Origin: Cryptomeria japonica
Lineage: Eukaryota > Streptophyta > Pinopsida > Cupressales > Cupressaceae
Length of the DNA stretch: 64,000 bases
Assembly: GCF_030272615.1 (NCBI RefSeq)
Contig: NC_081410.1
Location: 145,442,349-145,506,348 of the forward strand
Reading direction: 5' to 3'
The position numbers and the translations under genes are program-made. Each line of letters begins with the position of its first letter. The first letter of the stretch is position 1. Shown here in pieces: positions 11,291 to 22,025 of this stretch. The notes below the pieces were generated by a model. It did no database searches. It saw only the letters and a program-made list of their open reading frames with translations, and was not told the origin of the DNA.

Positions 11291-11854
11291 CACTTGGTAG
11301 CAGTCAAGCGAATTCTTAAATATCTAAAGGGAACTATTGACTATGGATTATGGTATTGATACAGTAATGATTTTGACCTTAAAGTGTTTACAGATGTTGA
11401 TTGGGTTGGTAATGTGGATGACCAGAAGAGCACAACTGGTGGTGCATTCTTTCTTGGTGGTAGACTAGTCTCATGGATGAGTAAGAAGCAGAGTTGTATC
11501 TCTCAGTCTACAGCAAAAGCAGAATATGTTGCAACATTTATGAACTACACTTAGACAATATGGATGAAGCATGTGTTAAGTGGTTTCAAAGTTCCTATAT
11601 CTGAACCAGTAAGTATATTCTGTGACAACACAAGTGCAATTAATATTTCCAAGAATCCAGTTTTGCATGCTAGAACCAAGAACTTCAAGCTCAAGTATCA
11701 TTTCTTCAGGGAGAAGGTTCAGAACAAAGAGGTTGTATTGGAACATGTTTTCAGTAAGGAGTAGTTAGTAGACATATTCACCAAGCCTCTACCAAAGGCT
11801 ACATTTACCTATTTGAGAGGTGAATTAGGCGTGCTGCCCCTTCAAGAGGTGAAC
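11291..11854 (+). pseudogene. RNase H (Cop-1 pol), end of polyprotein
   Basis: RNase H of the copia type with FTDVDWVGNVDD (Asp), the TAKAEYVA block (Glu) and FCDNTSAINI (Asp), then the C-terminal IFTKPLP and LRGELGV blocks. Stops at 11357, 11552 and 11762 are at Arg or Gln codons. The natural stop is TAA at 11852-11854. All catalytic acidic residues are present. Confidence 0.87.
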
Positions 11855-12099
11855 TAAAGGTGTGTGCTCCACATTAGTCAGGTATTGCATTGATAAATCT
11901 TTTTCAGGATTGGTGTGTTGAAGGATGCTACTCCTTAGGGGGAGAAGCATAGTGGAACATAGTTGTCTATGCCTCCACTTTGGCATTGTTGTCAAAGGGG
12001 GAGAAGATGTGAAGCGGAGAAGATATCTATAGTATTGGGCAGAAGATGTGAAGTAGAGAGATATCTTTGTATATTGCCATCAATGCCAAAGGGGGAGAT
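11855..12099 (+). promoter_or_regulatory. Cop-1 3' non-coding region with two polypurine tracts
   Basis: Holds an upstream tract AAAGGGGGAGAA at 11994-12005 and the LTR-proximal tract AAAGGGGGAGA at 12088-12098. The first is preceded by GGCATTG (11982-11988) and the second by CAATGCC (12081-12087), reverse complements of each other. The LTR-proximal tract is the expected plus-strand primer. Confidence 0.8.
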
Positions 12100-13625
12100 T
12101 GTTGGCATATGAGCAGAGTTTGATGACATGATGATATTGTATGTTGTCATTGATGTCAATATGCTAAAGTATGAACCGGTATATTGATGTAAGAAAATGA
12201 GTGAGTGAATCGGTATGATATGTGAACTGGTATATGTGAAAGAGTGAACCGATATGATATGTGAACTGGTATATGTGAAAAAGAGAAGTGGTATGTTGGA
12301 ATGAGAACCAGTATATGCGAAGTTTTGTATCAAGGTTTCATTTGGCATGACTACCAGTTGGTAGTCTCAATTTCAGGGTTTCTGGTTGATACATTCCAAA
12401 CCTGTGTGATTCGATCGATGACATCTTATGATGAGTTAGCATTGCTATGAAGAATAGATAGTGTTGCCACGTCAGCCTTGTGCACGTGAAGGATTTCCTT
12501 GAGGATCTTACATGGAGAAAATTGATTATCTACCTCGGGAATGTGAGAAGTCTCTGTAAACGGTGGAGAGCACGTGATGAGTTATCAACTTCCTGAAGCA
12601 GCAAAGAATGAACGTTCGAGAATGTCTTGAGATCTATTCAAGACTATTGTATTCAATGCAATGTAATTAATGGTTAGGATTGAACTGGCTAAATTGGTAA
12701 ACCTAAATTTTTAGGGTTTAGGGTTTATGCTACCGACCTATCTATTTCCTATAAGGTCGATGATGTTTTTCATTTTGAAGTTGTTGGCAAATGTTATGTG
12801 TGTATCCAAGTGAAGAGATGCCTAATTCTTGCCAGACCAGAGAATTGAAAGTATACCTACAGAGTATGATTGTAGAAGCAAAGGAGCTAAAGAGGATCTG
12901 TCTTGGCATTGTGTGTTGTTATCAGATCAGTGACTTACCTGATGACTTCTAACCATTTCAGCAGTCAGAAAATCACTTAATCGGGTAGCTTTAACAATAT
13001 TTTGTGTAAATCCTTTTACAGGGTGACTCAATTCAATGAGTTCTTGAAATCCTCTTGCAAGGTAACCTTTGACAGGGTTCTAACCTTTAACTAGGTATTT
13101 AGCCATCCCTTAACCGGGTGATCCCTAGCAGGATCAGTTCCTAGTAGAACCTATTGTAAAGTCTTTAACCAGACTAGGCTCCTAACAAAGTGGACTTCAG
13201 AAGAGTTCAAAGAACAAATTGTGGGTATTCATCCCCACTGTAGTTTTTCCTAGTTGGGTTTCCATGTGAAAAATCTGTGTCATGTGTGATGTTTTCATAT
13301 GATGCTTCAATATTTTTTGTTAAGTGGTAATGCATGTTAGTCCATTGGTCATTAGATTTATGATGATGTATTACTTTTTTATGCATATGGGTGAAGTGGA
13401 AATGGGATATTAGATGTTGTGAATATCTAAATGTTACCAATTTAAGTCTTTCACACTCTCACTATGTTTTACCAGTAGTGCCCTGTTTTGGACCGGTGAT
13501 ACTGTTTACCAGTTAAAGTGTAATCTTTGCAGTCAAACTGGTTTAGGGAAAGTTTTTGCCTGTACTGATTCACCCCCCCCCCTCTCAGTACCAGTTTGGT
13601 ACTAACTTTTCATCACTATTCATCA
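12100..13625 (+). repeat. Cop-1 3' LTR, full length
   Basis: TGTTGGCATATGAG to TATTCATCA, about 1,526 bases. It carries a U3 half rich in repeats of the GAACCGGTAT type, the conserved copia motif around 13240-13300 (TTTTTCC, then GGGTTTCCATG and AAAAATCTGTG), and a run of ten C (13573-13582) near the end. The right end is set by the CA terminus and the partial target duplication. Confidence 0.82.
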
Positions 13626-13630
13626 GATAT
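13626..13630. repeat. Right target-site duplication of Cop-1 (GATAT)
   Basis: Matches AATAT at 7869-7873 in four of five bases. Confidence 0.55.
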
Positions 13631-15073
13631 ATCATAACAAATTTGTTTCTAGGCTTGGAGCAAAATCCTGCACTTAGCTAGGGGCAAAAGTTTGGATCAA
13701 TTTTGAGCTTAATCAAATAGGTAGAACAAATGGTTAGACAATTATTATCAAGCAAAAACTAAGACATATCCAACTTTGAACATGATATCAAACTATCAAC
13801 TATCAAGCTATCACAAAGTCAATCTAAGCATATCACACACTTTTCAGTAATAATATCTTTTTGGATAATGAGTGTAACATGATTGTTCAACTTTTCTATA
13901 TTTCTTATCACTATCATGATTTTTGAGTGACTCTAGGATGTCAGTGACTAGAGGAACAAGGAAGGAACATGATATTTTTCTTGTCTATTGTTTGAAAATT
14001 AATCATTAATATGTGCAAATTTGTCTCAGGACATGATCATCAGAATATCATTGAAGACATTTCTGATTTGCGTATTGAAATGATTAATACTGCCTGTTTT
14101 ATGCAAGCAACACTTAGGTCATCTCGGTTCAATTATACCTTAATGCTTGTGTTAACTTTCTATATCAAAATCCAAGAAAAAGTGCCTAGGTCATCATGGT
14201 TTAATTATACCATCAATGTTTGCACTCACTTCCCACATTTAAAAAGCTCAATGATGATAAAAATGCAAAATAATCCAGTGACTGGTTCGGTCGTAGCTTT
14301 GCATTTTAGCTTGCATTTCATTCTTGTATGGGATCTCATAGGCTCCTTTTATCCAAGGTTAAATCTATCACATGAATCATCAAAGTATCATCATACATAA
14401 TTAGAATAATGACTCATCTCTCTTCAGATATTGTCGACCCAGCAAAAGTCTTATGCTATCTCTCTCAACAGAATCAACAATCAGCATATCCAAATATTTC
14501 TACAACTTGATATCAACAAACTGTCAGTTCTTTATCTAATCAACCTTATCAAATCAAATAAATCAATCAAACCTAATCTATTTTGATCATGTCTTATACA
14601 GGATGAATCCTTCCTTAAACCAAATGATCTGATTCTGATTCATGTCTTATACAAGATGTATCCTTCCTGAAACCAGATGTTCTAATCATATCTTATACAG
14701 GATGAATCCTTCCTGAGACCAGACGCTTTGATCATCGTTGTCTTATACAAGATGAATCCTTCCTAAAACCAGACTAAATCTCAATCAATCTTATCATATC
14801 AAATCAAGCTTTATCAATCAATCAGAATTGTATCATCAAGATCAAAGAACTCACATTTTCATCAAACACCATTGCAGAAATTAAATTAAATCTATCAGGA
14901 TATCAATTTCGCAAAAAATCCAAAAACTCCAAAGATCAATTATCTCAATTGATCTCCCGAGGGGGCATCATCATACCGGAATTTAGCAATCAAGAGTTGG
15001 GGCATCCTATCAAACCAATATCAGCATCAAAATGAGATTATTCTTTGAATCAATGCGTCATCACACCTCGCTT
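13631..15073 (+). other. 3' untranslated region of Gyp-B, second part
   Basis: No coding sequence that I recognise. It continues the untranslated region interrupted at 7873 and leads into a polypurine tract and LTR. Its length together with 7645-7873 (about 1.7 kb) is like the 2.2 kb region of copy C. It includes the repeat array at 14591-14774. Confidence 0.7.
14591..14774 (+). repeat. Four imperfect tandem repeats in the Gyp-B 3' region
   Basis: Four copies of a core of about 35 bases (GTCTTATACAGGATGAATCC, then TTCCTGAAACCAGA) start near 14591, 14643, 14690 and 14740, a period of about 47-52 bases. The cores are well conserved and the spacers vary. Confidence 0.88.
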
Positions 15074-15088
15074 CAAAGAGGGGCAAAA
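15074..15088 (+). promoter_or_regulatory. Polypurine tract before the LTR at 15089
   Basis: CAAAGAGGGGCAAAA, same run as at 3426-3439 and 25616-25629. Confidence 0.85.
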
Positions 15089-16090
15089 TGTATACACCTA
15101 AAAATGGTCTGAAGATAATTAATTAAATAAGCAATTATTTAATTAATCCTCCTTCCCAATTTAATTGAATTCACTAAGCAATTTGATTAAATCCTCCACT
15201 TTCATCTGCTTATTAATAAATCTAAGGATTTACTTAATAGGTTCACTTCAATAATTCCCTTTGATTAATTAATTCAAATTAATTAATTCCCTCCATAAAA
15301 TTCATTTCTTCTAAATTCCCTAATTAATTAAAACAAATCAAATTCATGAGTTGTTGAGATTAATTATCCTTTTCCTATTATTTGAATTTCTAAATTTAAA
15401 TTCTCCTAACTTCTACCACTCCTAAACCTAACCCATTATACCTACCACTATGTCCCCTTTCATCCAACATCTTCTAGAAGCTTTGTGACACTTGTCACTA
15501 AGTGTTCCCTTCCATCTAACCTCTTCTAGAAGCCTCTTAACACTTGTCATCATAGAGATGACAGATGTTCCCTTTAATCCAACCCCTTTGCCAACCTCCT
15601 CCAATTTAACCATTGATATCTTTAGATCAATCTTGACCATTGATACTTTCCACCTCACCCCTAGCCTTGCAAATCCTATAAATAGACCTCATTTTGGAGC
15701 AATATGGATCCCATCTCATTTTCATCTTATGCATTGTTACTATAGGCATCTAGCTTCTAGTTTACCATTTCAAGCAATGTTATTATTTTTAGCTTAATTG
15801 TATCTTAATCTTAGTTCATTTTCTAGATAATCATGAATTCATATAGCTTAATCATGCTATATTTGCTAGATCATGCATTTTCATCATTCAAATCCTCCAT
15901 CTAAGTGTAGTCAAGTCACTGGAATATGCATAATCAGATCTGAGAGCATTTTTCATACTCACATTTACTAGGAGGCAATAAGTCGATTAGCTATGGTTTT
16001 ACATTTCATTGATTAAATCTTCTAACCATACTTGTAATGATTTATTGAGTGCATTGTGTTTGTAGGTACAGGTACACTTCATAGAGCATG
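15089..16090 (+). repeat. Gypsy LTR shared by Gyp-B and Gyp-C
   Basis: Starts TGTATACACC after the polypurine tract. It contains AT-rich palindromes (for example 15116-15147) and a clear TATAAATA at 15678-15685. The gag start of copy C follows at 16107, so the same LTR closes copy B and opens copy C. The right end and the primer site cannot be fixed; I do not recognise a tRNA match between 16040 and 16106. Confidence 0.75.
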
Positions 16091-16106
16091 ACAACTTTCA
16101 AAAAAA

Positions 16107-17700
16107 ATGGCTCAAACTAGATCAAGGACTAGACAACAAGAAATCGAAGAGGAAGAAGAGGAAAATCTCAATGAATTTCAAGAAGCTCTTGGAGGAAATG
16201 AAAATGATGAAAATCCTCATACTCCCACTCTAGAAGCAATTGAAAGGGTACAACAAAACCCCCTCTTCAATCAACTTTTTGATGAGATCCTCAGAAATAA
16301 TGCGGATGCTCACTTTTTAAGACTTGCCCAAGAGGGAGCCAAACTACCCTCTGATTTTCATACAACACAATTATGGTAAGAATCAGAACACCAGAGTCGT
16401 AATGAGGATGGAAGACATCGAAATCACATTAGATATAACCTTCACCAAGGAAATCCCCCTCCTCCTCCTCCGAATGACATTGACATGTTGAGGCAACAAG
16501 TCGAGAATCTCGCCCAACAACTTCATAGTGGTGTGAAAACAAACCAGATTTCACTTAATGATATTTGTCCTTATCCCTTTGATAGGAATCTACATATGCC
16601 ACCTTTTCCATAAGGGTTTGAAACACCTAAGTTTGAAAAGTATCAAGGAAAAGGAGACCCTCGGGATCATGTTAGATAATTTCACTCTGGTTGCCTAGAA
16701 GTGGCATATGAAGACACATACCTAATGCATCTCTTTCCTCAGAGTTTGGCGGGGACAACCATGCAATGGTTTTCCCAACTAACAGGCGGCATTAGGGCGT
16801 TTGAAGAACTATTCCAGAAATTCATTGGACATTATTCCCATAACATAAAGCCTGATGTCACCATGGCAGACCTTTTTTTACACCAAGCAAAACCCAGGGA
16901 AGCTATTTTCAGCTTTCCTGCAACGATGGTGACAAATGTCTAGCAGACGTTCCATTCAGCTACCTAAAACAGAGCTATTGGAAATATTTATTTCCAACTT
17001 GAATGCAGAAATGGAATTTCATTTAGACATGAAAGGCACAGAGTCTTTTAATGACATGATCACATAGGGTTTAAAATGTGAAAGGGCCCTCATCAAAAAG
17101 GGGCTTATCAAAATATACAATGAACCAAAATATGCCCCTTGCCCATGCTTTAACAACGATAAACCTAACTTTTGGAATAAAAACAAAAATATCATCAATG
17201 ACGGGGTTGTATATGCAAGGACTATCAAGAGTTCACAACCTATGATCCGATATGCGGGGCTAAACCCCCCTCCTAAGACCAACATGGTTCCTCCCCCACC
17301 AAATCAAGGACGCAATGTCCAACAAGAAGAACCAAGGCAAATACAGTAGAATTATAAACCAAAACGTACATACACTCCCTTAGGGGAACCTATTGAAACA
17401 GTGTTACGTCAATTGGTCTCGTCAAATCTAGTGAACTTACCCAAAACATCTAATTACAAACCTTGGGTCAAACCTCCATGGTGGAGGGATAATGAATATT
17501 GTGAATTCCATCAAGGGAAACGAAATAGAACAAGTAATTGTCATAGATTGAAAGATCTTGTTCAGGATCTTATTGACTGAGGAGAGATCAAAATTGAAGG
17601 ACATGACCCAAAAACCATGAATAATGATCAGCTTATGTTTAAAAATCCACTTCCATCACAAGATCAAAGGGGTCCTTCCATGTCAAGATGAAACACAGAT
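16107..17700 (+). pseudogene. Gag (Gyp-C)
   Basis: Capsid-type protein that would package the RNA. It begins at ATG 16107 with MAQTRSRTRQQ and an acidic stretch, as in plant Ty3/gypsy gags. The core retrotransposon gag domain is seen at about 16610-16950 (FETPKFEKYQGKGDP, then the FPQSLAGTTMQWF block). A zinc-binding-like segment YCEFHQGKRNRTSNCH lies near 17500-17550, a variant of the usual knuckle. Stops and shifts occur at 16377, 16611, 16677, 16941 and beyond. The same C-terminal segment recurs on the minus strand at 61370-61410 in Gyp-D. Confidence 0.85.
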
Positions 17701-17736
17701 ACCAATGATTATACGTGAGCTACTTATAATTACACT

Positions 17737-18500
17737 GTGAATCACCTATATAATGTCAATGAACAAATTGCAACCATTACCATCAAAAAATCAAGCTCTA
17801 CGTGCAATGTTGTTATGCATCGTAGCAAGATCACCATTAAAGTAGCTCCACAAGGCACCACCTCCATCCCAAAGCAGTACAACCTTGTGGAACAATTAGA
17901 TAAAATGCCCACACTTATATCCATCTTAGAGCCATTGCGCCTATCCCCATCACATAAAACAATCTTGGATCAAGCTCTCCAAGAGACGTCAGTCCCTACC
18001 AATCTAAACACAGATCAATTTCAAGGTATGGTTGGTAGTTTGCGGTCATCACCATGTCTCACTTTCTCTGAAAGTGACAATACATCCTTCCAGCAACCTC
18101 ATAACGCCTCACTCCATATTGAAGGCTTTATCAACCAACATAGGATCAAGCGAGTCTTGATTGATAATGGAGAAGGCCTAAATATATGTACACTACAATT
18201 GGTCATAGCATTGGGATATGTAGTTGAATCAGTGGATCCTCGCAAAAAGATAACAATAAAAGCTTATGATGATGCAGACCATTCATCAAAAGGATTAGTT
18301 TTGTTACCAATCTAAGTAGGCCCAATGGTGAAGCACATCATATGTCAAGTTCTGGACCTTCCTCTACCATATCATTTTTTGTTAGGAAGACCTTGGATAC
18401 ATGCCATGCAAGCCATTCCATCCACCTACCACCAATGTCTCAAGTTCCCTCATAACAGTGTGGAAATTACAATCCTGGGTGATGCAAATCCCTTTGTATA
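17737..18500 (+). pseudogene. Aspartic protease (Gyp-C)
   Basis: Retroviral-type aspartic protease that matures the polyprotein. The active-site region reads VLIDNGEGLNICTL near 18154-18195, so the Asp (18163-18165) is followed by Asn-Gly in place of the usual Ser/Thr-Gly. The later conserved LLGRPWIH block (18378-18401) is present. A TAA at 18313-18315 interrupts where a Gln codon is likely. The segment before the active site (17880-18120) aligns with Gyp-D at 60690-60930. Confidence 0.83.
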
Positions 18501-20240
18501 TTGTCACAATATCAACCATCAACCCGAAATTACCATTCCCATCAATAGAGAATCTATCTCATCTACATCATATGTAAGTCTAGCCTCTCTTTCCAGTCTC
18601 AACACCACTATACCCAAGCAAGAGAAGCTCAAGATGAAAATGGCAAAGGAAGGTCTTGGGGAGTACAATCTAAGCCAACTCTTTTGTGTTGGGCAACTGC
18701 CAACTTCCCCTAGAACTCATGGTAAACCTCAAAGGTTACTTCAAATGCCACTAGTCAAACCAGCATGCACTTTGACACCTTTTATCCTTGGAAAGAGTCA
18801 AGAAGAAGAGACCAGAGATGAGGACATAGTAGAATGGATCTATAAAGACCCTATCACCACGGACATCCCACAAACTAAACTTCCCACAGATCAATATGGA
18901 AAGGGCCTTCTCATTATGAAAAGAATGGGCTATGATAGTTAGAGTGCATTGGGACCTTGCAAGCAAGGATGATATGAGTTGCTACTGCCGAAATTAAAAC
19001 CTAAAGATAAAACTGGGTTAGGCTTTCAAAAGGGGATTCTTCCTAAGCTCAAATTCAAAGGGAAACCCAACAAACCTCTATATCGGCCTAATACAAACCT
19101 AAAGAGGTCACCCTTCATTATATCAACAGCACCAAAAACCACACCAATTGCCCCAATACAGTTGAAAAACCCAACATTCACATCTACAACATCAATCATC
19201 CCACCAATCAAACTAGCAACCACATCAGCAGCAGCAACTGCATCAATAGCACCATTAGCAGTATTAGAACCCATAGTAGTATCAACAACACCAACAATTC
19301 CATCAGAAGTAGCAGATTCAACAATGCCAATACTCCCAGTATCGAATTCACTAATCCCAATAATCCTTCCTGCAACACCAACCATTCCATCTCCCAAGGT
19401 ACATCAACCAATCACACCTGCGGTATTTAACTCAAACGATATCCTGGTATGGTATAGTAATCAGATACTAGAAAGCAACTTAGAGATCGACTCACATGAG
19501 TAGGAATTTGATTCAGTACATCTCAATACTTCAGATGAGGAAGATGCATCACCCCCTCCACCTCACAAAGAAATCCCTATTTATGGAGAAGCGCAAATTA
19601 AAACCTCTTGGGTTCCTGAATTGGAAACATCTTCCACAAAACCTACGTCACATCCTACACCTGATTTTGACAGGGAGAGTACCATCAATGACCTTCACCA
19701 TAATGTCTTAACCCTCACTGACACCTCTTATGAACTTAACCTGATCGATGAGGTAATGTCTATTAAACATCCTGAACTCATCGAATGGAACCAATCTAAT
19801 CCCCCATGCCTTGACCGATTCCAAAATGATGAGGCGATCATTGACTTTTTAGAATTAAGGGATAACATACCAAGTGGGGATCACAAAGCTGGATTCACCA
19901 TTGAACTAAATAGTGCAACATTCTTTGGGGCAGATGCCAAACCTTTCAACTGTAAAAATATTACAATAAAACATGAATCTTCCAGTGAAAACCATACAGT
20001 GGCACTGTTTGATCCCAAAAAAGTAAAAAGAAAGAGTGTATCCAATGGTGAAAACCTCTTTGAGGCACCTGAGGATGAAAGGTTTGACATCCTCCCCTCT
20101 AGTACACAACAGGAATGATCAACGATCCTCATTGAGGAAACAAAAGAATTTAATGTGGGGACTCCTGAAACTCCTCACCACATACACCTGGCATCTCTTT
20201 TAACTCTAGAGGAGCAACCTAAGTTTTTCAAATTCTTCCA
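18501..20240 (+). pseudogene. PRO-RT linker with G-patch-like Gly motifs (Gyp-C)
   Basis: A 1.7 kb linker. Its first part has Gly-rich YGKGLLIMKRMGYDS and TGLGFQKGILP blocks (18895-19045) that resemble a G-patch RNA-binding domain; Gyp-D has the same element near 39670-39760. A long Pro/Thr/Ile-rich low-complexity part (19100-19420) follows, then the conserved NDEAIIDF and DHKAGF blocks that also occur in copies A and D. Stops include 18940 and 20116. The G-patch call is a family resemblance only. Role of the linker unknown. Confidence 0.65.
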
Positions 20241-21065
20241 GAAGCGTCAGATCAACTTTGCATGGTCATATGCAGACATGCCTGGGCTTGATCCTGATTT
20301 AGTCATGCATCACTCACCATAGTAGAAGGAGTTAAGCCTGTCAAATAGAAGCTTCACAAGATGCACCCTCAGATTGTGGTACTCGTCAAAGAAGAACTCA
20401 AGAAACTCCTAGATGTTGGTTCTATTAGACCAATTGATTATGTAGATTAGATATCCAATATTGTACGTGTTGGCAAACCAAATGGGGGCATCCATATTTG
20501 TACTGATTTTAGAGATCTAAACAAGGCATGTCCTAAGGATTACTTCCCCCTACCAAACATTGACATGATTGTAGACCTAACAGCAAGACATGTCATGCTT
20601 TCTCTCATGGATGGCTTTTCAGGGTACAACCAGATAAAGATTGCACCAAAGGATCAACATAAGACATTCTTCACATGTCCATGGGGAACATACTATTGGA
20701 ATGTAATGCCTTTTGGTCTAAAGAATGCAGGAGCGACCTATCAAAGAGCAATTACCACCATCTTTCATGATATGATGCATACCATAATGGAATATTATGT
20801 TTGTGACTTACTGGCAAAATCAATAACACACGAAGGCCATTTGGAAATATTAGAGCAAATCTTTGACAGATTGGAACAATATCATGTTCAACTCAATCCA
20901 AAGAAATGTGTCTTTGGAGTAACCTCAGGGAAACTTCTAGGATACATTGTCTCAAGCAAAGGCATTGAGGTCAATCCTGCAAAGGTCAAAGAAATCATGG
21001 ACATGCCACCTCCAAGGAATATCAGTCAACTAAGGACATTACAAGGGTGGCTACAATCCATCTGA
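20241..21065 (+). pseudogene. Reverse transcriptase (Gyp-C), active site mutated
   Basis: The MPGLDPDLVMHH motif (20277-20312) is followed at once by a one-base shift. RT blocks resume with DFRDLNKACPKDYFPLPNID, SLMDGFSGYNQ and PFGLKNAGATYQRA. The YVDD box reads Tyr-Val-Cys-Asp at 20796-20807, so a metal-binding Asp is lost. The C-terminal part with LNPKKCVFGVTSGKLLGY is clean and ends at a TGA (21063-21065) where Arg is expected, the same site as the stop in copy A at 1256-1258. Confidence 0.88.
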
Positions 21066-21992
21066 AGATTCATTGCACAACTTGCACATAAGTGTCACCC
21101 CTTTACACACCTGTTACACAAAAACATCCTCTTTCAATGGGATGCCAAATGCCACCAAGCATTACAGATGCTTAAAGACTATCTCATGAATACACCATTG
21201 TTGATCCCATCAAATCTGAGTAAGCCTTTATTACTCTATATTTCAGCAACAAATATAGCATTAGGAGTGCTACTGGCTCAACATAATGCATAAGGGAAAG
21301 AGTGTGTTGTTTACTAAATCTGTTGCACACTAGTCAGCTATGAACTCAATTACACACCTATTGAGCGAGCTTGCCTAGCAGTAATCTTGGCAGCCACCAA
21401 ACTGAGGCACTACCTTTTAACACATAAAATACAACTCATTGAAAAGATCGATCCACTAAATTACGTACTCAGTAAAGCAGCATTGACTAGCCACTTGGCC
21501 AAATGGGTGATGATTCTAAGTGAATTTGACATCGAGTATGTGGACCGTAAGGCTATCAAGAGTTAAGTTATTGCAGATCAGTTGGTCAATGCACCTCTCA
21601 TAGGCGATCATCCTCTCATTTCCAATTTTCTAGATGAAGAGATATTCATGATCACCACAGCACCACCATAGAAACTATACTTTGATGGTTCATACAATAG
21701 GCATGGCTTGGGGGCAGGCATTCTATTTATCACACCTCAAGGTGACAGCATCTTGAAGTCTTACAGGCTAACTTTTCCATGCACAAACAACATAGTAGAA
21801 TATGAGTCCTTGATCACAAGACTCAGACTAGCCATACAATGGAAATTAAAAGAGCTACATGTATATGGTGACTCCCAACTAGTCATCCGACAAGTAACCG
21901 ATGAATATCAGACCAAGGATGATAAACTCATGTTGTACAAGAAAATGATAGAGAAATTAAAAGAATCATTTATTACTATCACCTTTGAGTAG
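21066..21992 (+). pseudogene. RNase H and second RNase H (Gyp-C)
   Basis: First RNase H at 21100-21600 (LLLYISATNIALGVLLAQ, then ERACLAV), without the canonical first Asp. Second RNase H at 21668-21992 with LYFDGSYN, VEYESL and GDSQLVIRQ, so all three acidic residues remain. Several TAG/TAA codons occur in the first domain (21291, 21316, 21565) and one before the second (21669). It ends at a TAG (21990-21992), the same position as the stop at 2184-2186 of copy A. Confidence 0.85.
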
Positions 21993-22025
21993 ATACCTAG
22001 AGATCATAATCAAGTTGTTGACGCC

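Larger units (their letters stand above)
7874..13625 (+). mobile_element. Cop-1: Ty1/copia element inserted in the Gyp-B 3' region
   Basis: A 5' LTR (truncated), protease, integrase, RT and RNase H in copia order, polypurine tracts and a 3' LTR. The end of the 5' LTR, the primer site, leader and gag have been removed by a single deletion at about 8672. All surviving pol sequence is in one frame, interrupted only by nonsense codons. Confidence 0.9.
4261..15088 (+). mobile_element. Gyp-B: Tat-like Ty3/gypsy internal region, split by Cop-1
   Basis: Linker, RT, RNase H, second RNase H and integrase run from 4261 to 7644. A 3' untranslated region follows at 7645-7873 and resumes at 13631-15073 on the other side of the copia insertion Cop-1, ending in a polypurine tract at 15074-15088. 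Gag and protease are absent. It differs from copies A and C throughout, so it is not a recent duplicate of either. Confidence 0.85.

Noticed and set aside
8673-11854. TAG and TAA at Gln positions as a sign of a changed genetic code
   Set aside because: CAG and CAA are used freely for Gln in the same frames, TGA also occurs at Arg and Trp sites, and frameshifts are common in neighbours. Deamination of methylated cytosine explains all of it.
14011-14400. 129-codon open frame in the Gyp-B 3' region
   Set aside because: It is inside the 3' untranslated region, has no family motif and no counterpart in the same region of copy C.
14591-14774. CRISPR-like array of repeats and spacers
   Set aside because: Only four imperfect units, spacers of 10-16 bases, plant retrotransposon context and no cas genes.
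19026-19397. Gly/Val-rich 123-codon minus-strand open frame
   Set aside because: Complement of the Pro/Thr/Ile-rich low-complexity linker of Gyp-C; a shadow.
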